Positions 5,367-7,221 of a DNA stretch of 7,221 nucleotides are shown here, piece by piece. Source of the DNA: Pseudomonadota bacterium (GTDB lineage: Bacteria; Pseudomonadota; Alphaproteobacteria; Rhizobiales; Xanthobacteraceae). Position numbers and translations under genes: made by a program. The first letter of the stretch is position 1; the number at the start of each line of letters is the position of its first letter. The notes beneath the pieces are model-generated. The model had not been told where the DNA came from, did not search any database, and worked only from the letters and a program-made list of their open reading frames with translations. The stretch covers positions 1 to 7,221 of the forward strand of contig JAEYVN010000205.1 in the NCBI GenBank assembly GCA_023431725.1, read 5' to 3'.

Positions 5367-5768
5367 ATGAGCTATTTGCAACCGGAATTGCCGCCCATCG
5401 CCATCGTTCGTGGCGAAATGGAAAAGCTGATCCGCCTCGCGGATGCAGCCGAAGGACGCTTTGCGCAGACGGGCGAATTTCTCGCGCGGGAGATCGATCG
5501 CGCGCAGGTGATCGAGGATTTCGAACGCCGTCCGGGCCTCGTCGCGATGGGGTCGCGGGTGACTTTCCGTGACGACCGAACCGGCCAGACACGCACCGCC
5601 ACGCTGGTTTATCCGGAAGAGGCGGACCTTGCGAAGAACAAGATTTCAGTGCTCACGCCCGTCGGCGCGGCGCTGATCGGCTTGTCGGTCAGTCAGTCGA
5701 TCGAATGGCAGACTCTTGAAGGCGAGAAGCGTTCTCTGACCGTGCTGGCATCAGAGGCCAATCAGTAA
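5367..5768 (+). CDS. rnk: Nucleoside diphosphate kinase regulator Rnk (GreA/GreB C-terminal domain family)
   Basis: This cytosolic protein of 133 residues is close to the 136 of E. coli Rnk. Rnk binds RNA polymerase near the secondary channel through a Gre-factor-like fold with a shortened coiled coil that cannot stimulate transcript cleavage. It was first found as an activator of nucleoside diphosphate kinase production. Residues 11-55 are the charged helical N-terminal part, including IVRGEMEKLIRLADAAEG. Residues 58-133 form the FKBP-like GreA/B C-terminal domain: GSRVTFRDD (62-70), the TATLVYPEEAD strand-turn, and the diagnostic ISVLTPVGAALIGLSVSQSIEW (93-114). The ATG at 5367 has AAGGA (5354-5358) eight bases upstream. 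The gene has its own long leader with an upstream ORF and hairpins, and it ends 6 bases from a convergent gene. Misassignment to greA/greB is unlikely given the length. Confidence 0.9.
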   Translation: MSYLQPELPPIAIVRGEMEKLIRLADAAEGRFAQTGEFLAREIDRAQVIEDFERRPGLVAMGSRVTFRDDRTGQTRTATLVYPEEADLAKNKISVLTPVGAALIGLSVSQSIEWQTLEGEKRSLTVLASEANQ

Positions 5769-5774
5769 GCAATG

Positions 5775-6539
5775 TCACGATGACGGCCGGTCCATGCCCT
5801 TCTCGCGCAACACTGCGCCACCGGCAGGACCGGCCAGCAGATCAATGAACGCCTTTGCCGCTGCTGCGTCTCTCGCCGTGGCCGACACCGCACCGGCATA
5901 GGTGGTGTAATTCTGGATCTCCGCCGGCAACGGCCCGACCAGAATGACATCCTTCACAGGAACGATTTCGCTGATCTGGTGAATGCCCAGTTCGGCATCA
6001 CCGCTGACAAGAAGGTCGGCGACATAGCCGCCGCCGCGCTTGAGCTTCGCTTTCGCGCGCACCGCGTGGGCAATTCCCATTTTCTCGAATAGCTTGTCGA
6101 GATAGATGCCGCTCGAACCGCCCGAAGCCGGATCGATATAGGCGACACTCTTGGCGTCCAGCAGCGTTTGCCTGAAGGCATCGACGCTGGAGATATCCGG
6201 CAGCGGCGCGCCCGACCGCACCATCACGCCAATGGCGACGCGGGCAACGATGGCTTTGCTATCGGCCGCGACCTTGCCCTTTGCCGCCAGTTGATCGATC
6301 GCTCCGGGCGTCACCACGAGGACATCGAAGGTCTCGCCGCTCTCGATGCGTTTCAGCAGCGCACCCGCCGTATCATTGTCGACGACGAGCTTGTGCCCCT
6401 GCTTCTCGAATTCAGGCTGCAGCGCCAGCACCACCTGCTTCATCGCGCCGGCGGTGAGCACCTTCAATTCGGTGGCGGAGGCGGGAACGGCGAGGCTCGT
6501 CAGGACAGCGGAAAATACAATCAGGATGTAACGCAGCAT
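5775..6539 (-). CDS. ModA-like periplasmic substrate-binding protein (SBP_bac_11 type), orphan
   Basis: This 254-residue protein starts MLRYILIVFSAVLTSLAVPASA, a clear Sec signal peptide with cleavage after Ala22, leaving TELKVLTAGAMKQVVLAL. The fold is that of type II periplasmic binding proteins related to molybdate-binding ModA: ELKVLTAGAM (24-33), DNDTAGALLKRIESGETFDVLV (54-75), SVAYIDPASGGSSGIYLDKL (131-150), GDAELGIHQISEI (180-192) and a C-terminal FIDLLAGPAG (231-240). True ModA proteins bind oxyanions, but this subfamily often stands alone, and its ligand is uncertain. Start choice: ATG 6537-6539 has GGGGAA (complement of 6545-6550) at proper spacing and opens directly into the signal peptide. 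An upstream in-frame start at 6566 would add nine residues and spoil it. No ABC permease or ATPase gene is adjacent. The gene is divergent from the toxin-antitoxin pair and convergent with rnk. Confidence 0.87.
   Translation of the reverse strand: MLRYILIVFSAVLTSLAVPASATELKVLTAGAMKQVVLALQPEFEKQGHKLVVDNDTAGALLKRIESGETFDVLVVTPGAIDQLAAKGKVAADSKAIVARVAIGVMVRSGAPLPDISSVDAFRQTLLDAKSVAYIDPASGGSSGIYLDKLFEKMGIAHAVRAKAKLKRGGGYVADLLVSGDAELGIHQISEIVPVKDVILVGPLPAEIQNYTTYAGAVSATARDAAAAKAFIDLLAGPAGGAVLREKGMDRPSS
5785..5835. repeat. Long inverted repeat at the rnk/ModA-like convergent junction
   Basis: GGCCGGTCC (5785-5793) and GGACCGGCC (5827-5835) are exact reverse complements. The stem extends with TGCC (5795-5798) and GGCA (5823-5826) after one bulged A, giving 13 pairs. 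The loop holds a further GCGCA/TGCGC stem (5805-5809 and 5814-5818). It lies within the last codons of the ModA-like gene and just past the rnk stop. Neither side has a T-tract. Because the stop codons are only 6 bases apart, this is the only candidate 3'-end structure for either transcript. Confidence 0.5.
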
Positions 6540-6615
6540 GGAAATTCCCCAAATGTCAGAGTTCAAAAGCGGTATCGAGATCTAAACCCTGCGAATTCCC
6601 TTCTATTCCGGCGCC

Positions 6616-6644
6616 TCGACAATTGCACTGCCGCCCCATATCCT
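6616..6644 (+). promoter_or_regulatory. Promoter of the toxin-antitoxin operon giving a probable leaderless mRNA
   Basis: TCGACA (6616-6621; five of six consensus positions) and TATCCT (6639-6644; four of six) are separated by the optimal 17 bases. The expected start, seven bases after the -10 box, is A6651, the first base of the antitoxin ATG. No Shine-Dalgarno sequence precedes that ATG, which agrees with leaderless translation. Antitoxins of this kind usually repress their own promoter, so an operator probably overlaps here. Confidence 0.62.
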
Positions 6645-6650
6645 CGCGCC

Positions 6651-6938
6651 ATGAACGTCGTTCGACGCACCTTTGAGATTGATGCGAACACCGATGCTCG
6701 CTTGCAGGAAATGGCGAGGGAGCGCGGCCAGGACGTGACGACTGTGTTGGCGGAAGCCGTCGCTTTGCTGGATTCAGTCGGCGATATCGAGGCGCCCGAC
6801 ATTGGCGAAGATCGTGAGCGCTTGGAGCGGTTTCGTAAGACCAACGAAGCTGTGTCCATGCATGACGTCAAGGTTTGGATCGAGAGCTGGGGCAGTGAGA
6901 ATGAATTGCCCTCTCCGCGTCCGCAACGCTTTGAATGA
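6651..6938 (+). CDS. Type II antitoxin, ribbon-helix-helix-like (ParD/RelB type)
   Basis: A 95-residue protein with an N-terminal DNA-binding segment: RRTFEIDANTDARLQEMARE (5-24) has the beta-strand then helix pattern of ribbon-helix-helix repressors, followed by a second helix, VTTVLAEAVALLDSV (29-43). The charged C-terminal half includes HDVKVWIESWGSENELPSPRP (71-91), which would bind and neutralise the toxin. The ATG at 6651 is chosen because the frame upstream carries no homology and overlaps the divergent promoter region. It also coincides with the predicted transcript start. The stop overlaps the toxin start (ATGA, 6935-6938), the usual sign of translational coupling in these modules. 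In this family, the antitoxin alone or with toxin represses the operon. The exact antitoxin family is not certain. Confidence 0.8.
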   Translation: MNVVRRTFEIDANTDARLQEMARERGQDVTTVLAEAVALLDSVGDIEAPDIGEDRERLERFRKTNEAVSMHDVKVWIESWGSENELPSPRPQRFE

Positions 6939-7221
6939 TTCTGCTTGCGCCAGAAGCTGTTCAGGACATCGAGCGGCTTCGCGCATTTCTCGGCACTGAC
7001 AATCCCAATGCAGCGAAACGCGCATTGCACACCATCTGGTCAGCGTATGAGAAGGTGCAGTTGTTTCCCGAACTGGGCCGCCCGACGCAGGACCCGGATA
7101 TCAGGCAGATCGTCATCCGTTTCGGTTCGGCTGGATATGTTTCCCGCTACACTCAGCTTCCAGGCTCGGATGACATCTTGATCCTGCGGATTTGGCATGG
7201 GCGCGAAACAAGGCCAAAATA
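6935..7221 (+). CDS. RelE/ParE family toxin (3' end at window edge)
   Basis: The frame opens at ATG 6935-6937, inside the antitoxin stop, and runs 95 codons to the window edge. The last two bases are TA, so TAA or TAG is likely the next codon and the protein is probably complete at 95 residues. Features of RelE/ParE toxins are an N-terminal helical hairpin LAPEAVQDIERLRAFL (4-19), NPNAAKRALHTI (23-34), FPELGRP (44-50) and the C-terminal strands IVIRFGSAGYVSRY (59-72) and ILILRIWHGRETRP (81-94). ParE members poison DNA gyrase; RelE members cleave mRNA on the ribosome. Sequence alone does not settle which, although the FPELGRP and IWHGRE motifs are commonly seen in proteins annotated ParE-like. 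Translation is expected to be coupled to the antitoxin. Confidence 0.85.
   Translation, partial: MILLAPEAVQDIERLRAFLGTDNPNAAKRALHTIWSAYEKVQLFPELGRPTQDPDIRQIVIRFGSAGYVSRYTQLPGSDDILILRIWHGRETRPK

Noticed and set aside
5306..5572. Open frame beginning in the rnk leader and overlapping rnk out of frame
   Set aside because: It has no ribosome binding site, and most of it is the shifted reading of the rnk coding sequence.
6168..6650. Upstream extension of the antitoxin frame across the divergent ModA-like gene
   Set aside because: The added residues are His/Arg/Asp-rich and antisense to a signal-peptide-bearing gene; the ribbon-helix-helix domain and the predicted transcript start both begin at 6651.

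Overview
This GC-rich window looks like chromosomal DNA of a Rhizobiales alphaproteobacterium, probably the Bradyrhizobium/Rhodopseudomonas/Xanthobacteraceae group. The inference rests on the FlhA sequence type, a Bug-type solute receptor, a free-standing ModA-like binding protein, a tiny one-helix membrane protein of a kind I associate with that group, and a promoter matching the alphaproteobacterial general-stress sigma factor EcfG. No rRNA, tRNA, CRISPR array or insertion sequence is visible.

Layout. Bases 2-988 (+) encode the C-terminal cytoplasmic half of the flagellar export protein FlhA, cut by the left edge. Facing it is a sugar phosphate isomerase/epimerase-like TIM-barrel gene (1047-1883, -). 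Divergent from that is a periplasmic Bug/TctC solute-binding protein (2099-3097, +), closed by a strong terminator, then an Asp-box beta-propeller protein (3202-4338, +). These three may form a small catabolic locus for an unknown carboxylate or sugar acid, but no transporter membrane subunits are in the window. Bases 4339-4745 hold no convincing gene but contain hairpins and a perfect GGAAC-N16-CGTT EcfG-type promoter (4591-4615). That promoter probably drives a 72-residue single-span membrane protein (4746-4964), which ends at a textbook terminator (5012-5048).

The next 320 bases form an unusual leader in front of rnk (5367-5768, +). It has a TTGACA promoter, a possible leaderless 20-codon ORF with three consecutive His codons, and directly after its stop two mutually exclusive hairpins. 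A perfect 10-bp inverted repeat abuts the rnk ribosome binding site. This resembles the layout of an amino-acid attenuator, although no U-tract is present. It is the most interesting part of the window.

rnk converges on a ModA-like periplasmic binding protein gene (5775-6539, -) with only 6 bases between the stop codons. A long inverted repeat lies just inside the latter gene. The right end holds a type II toxin-antitoxin pair: a ribbon-helix-helix-like antitoxin (6651-6938) and a RelE/ParE toxin (6935 to the window edge), overlapping by ATGA. Its apparent promoter would place the transcript start on the antitoxin ATG, so that mRNA is probably leaderless.
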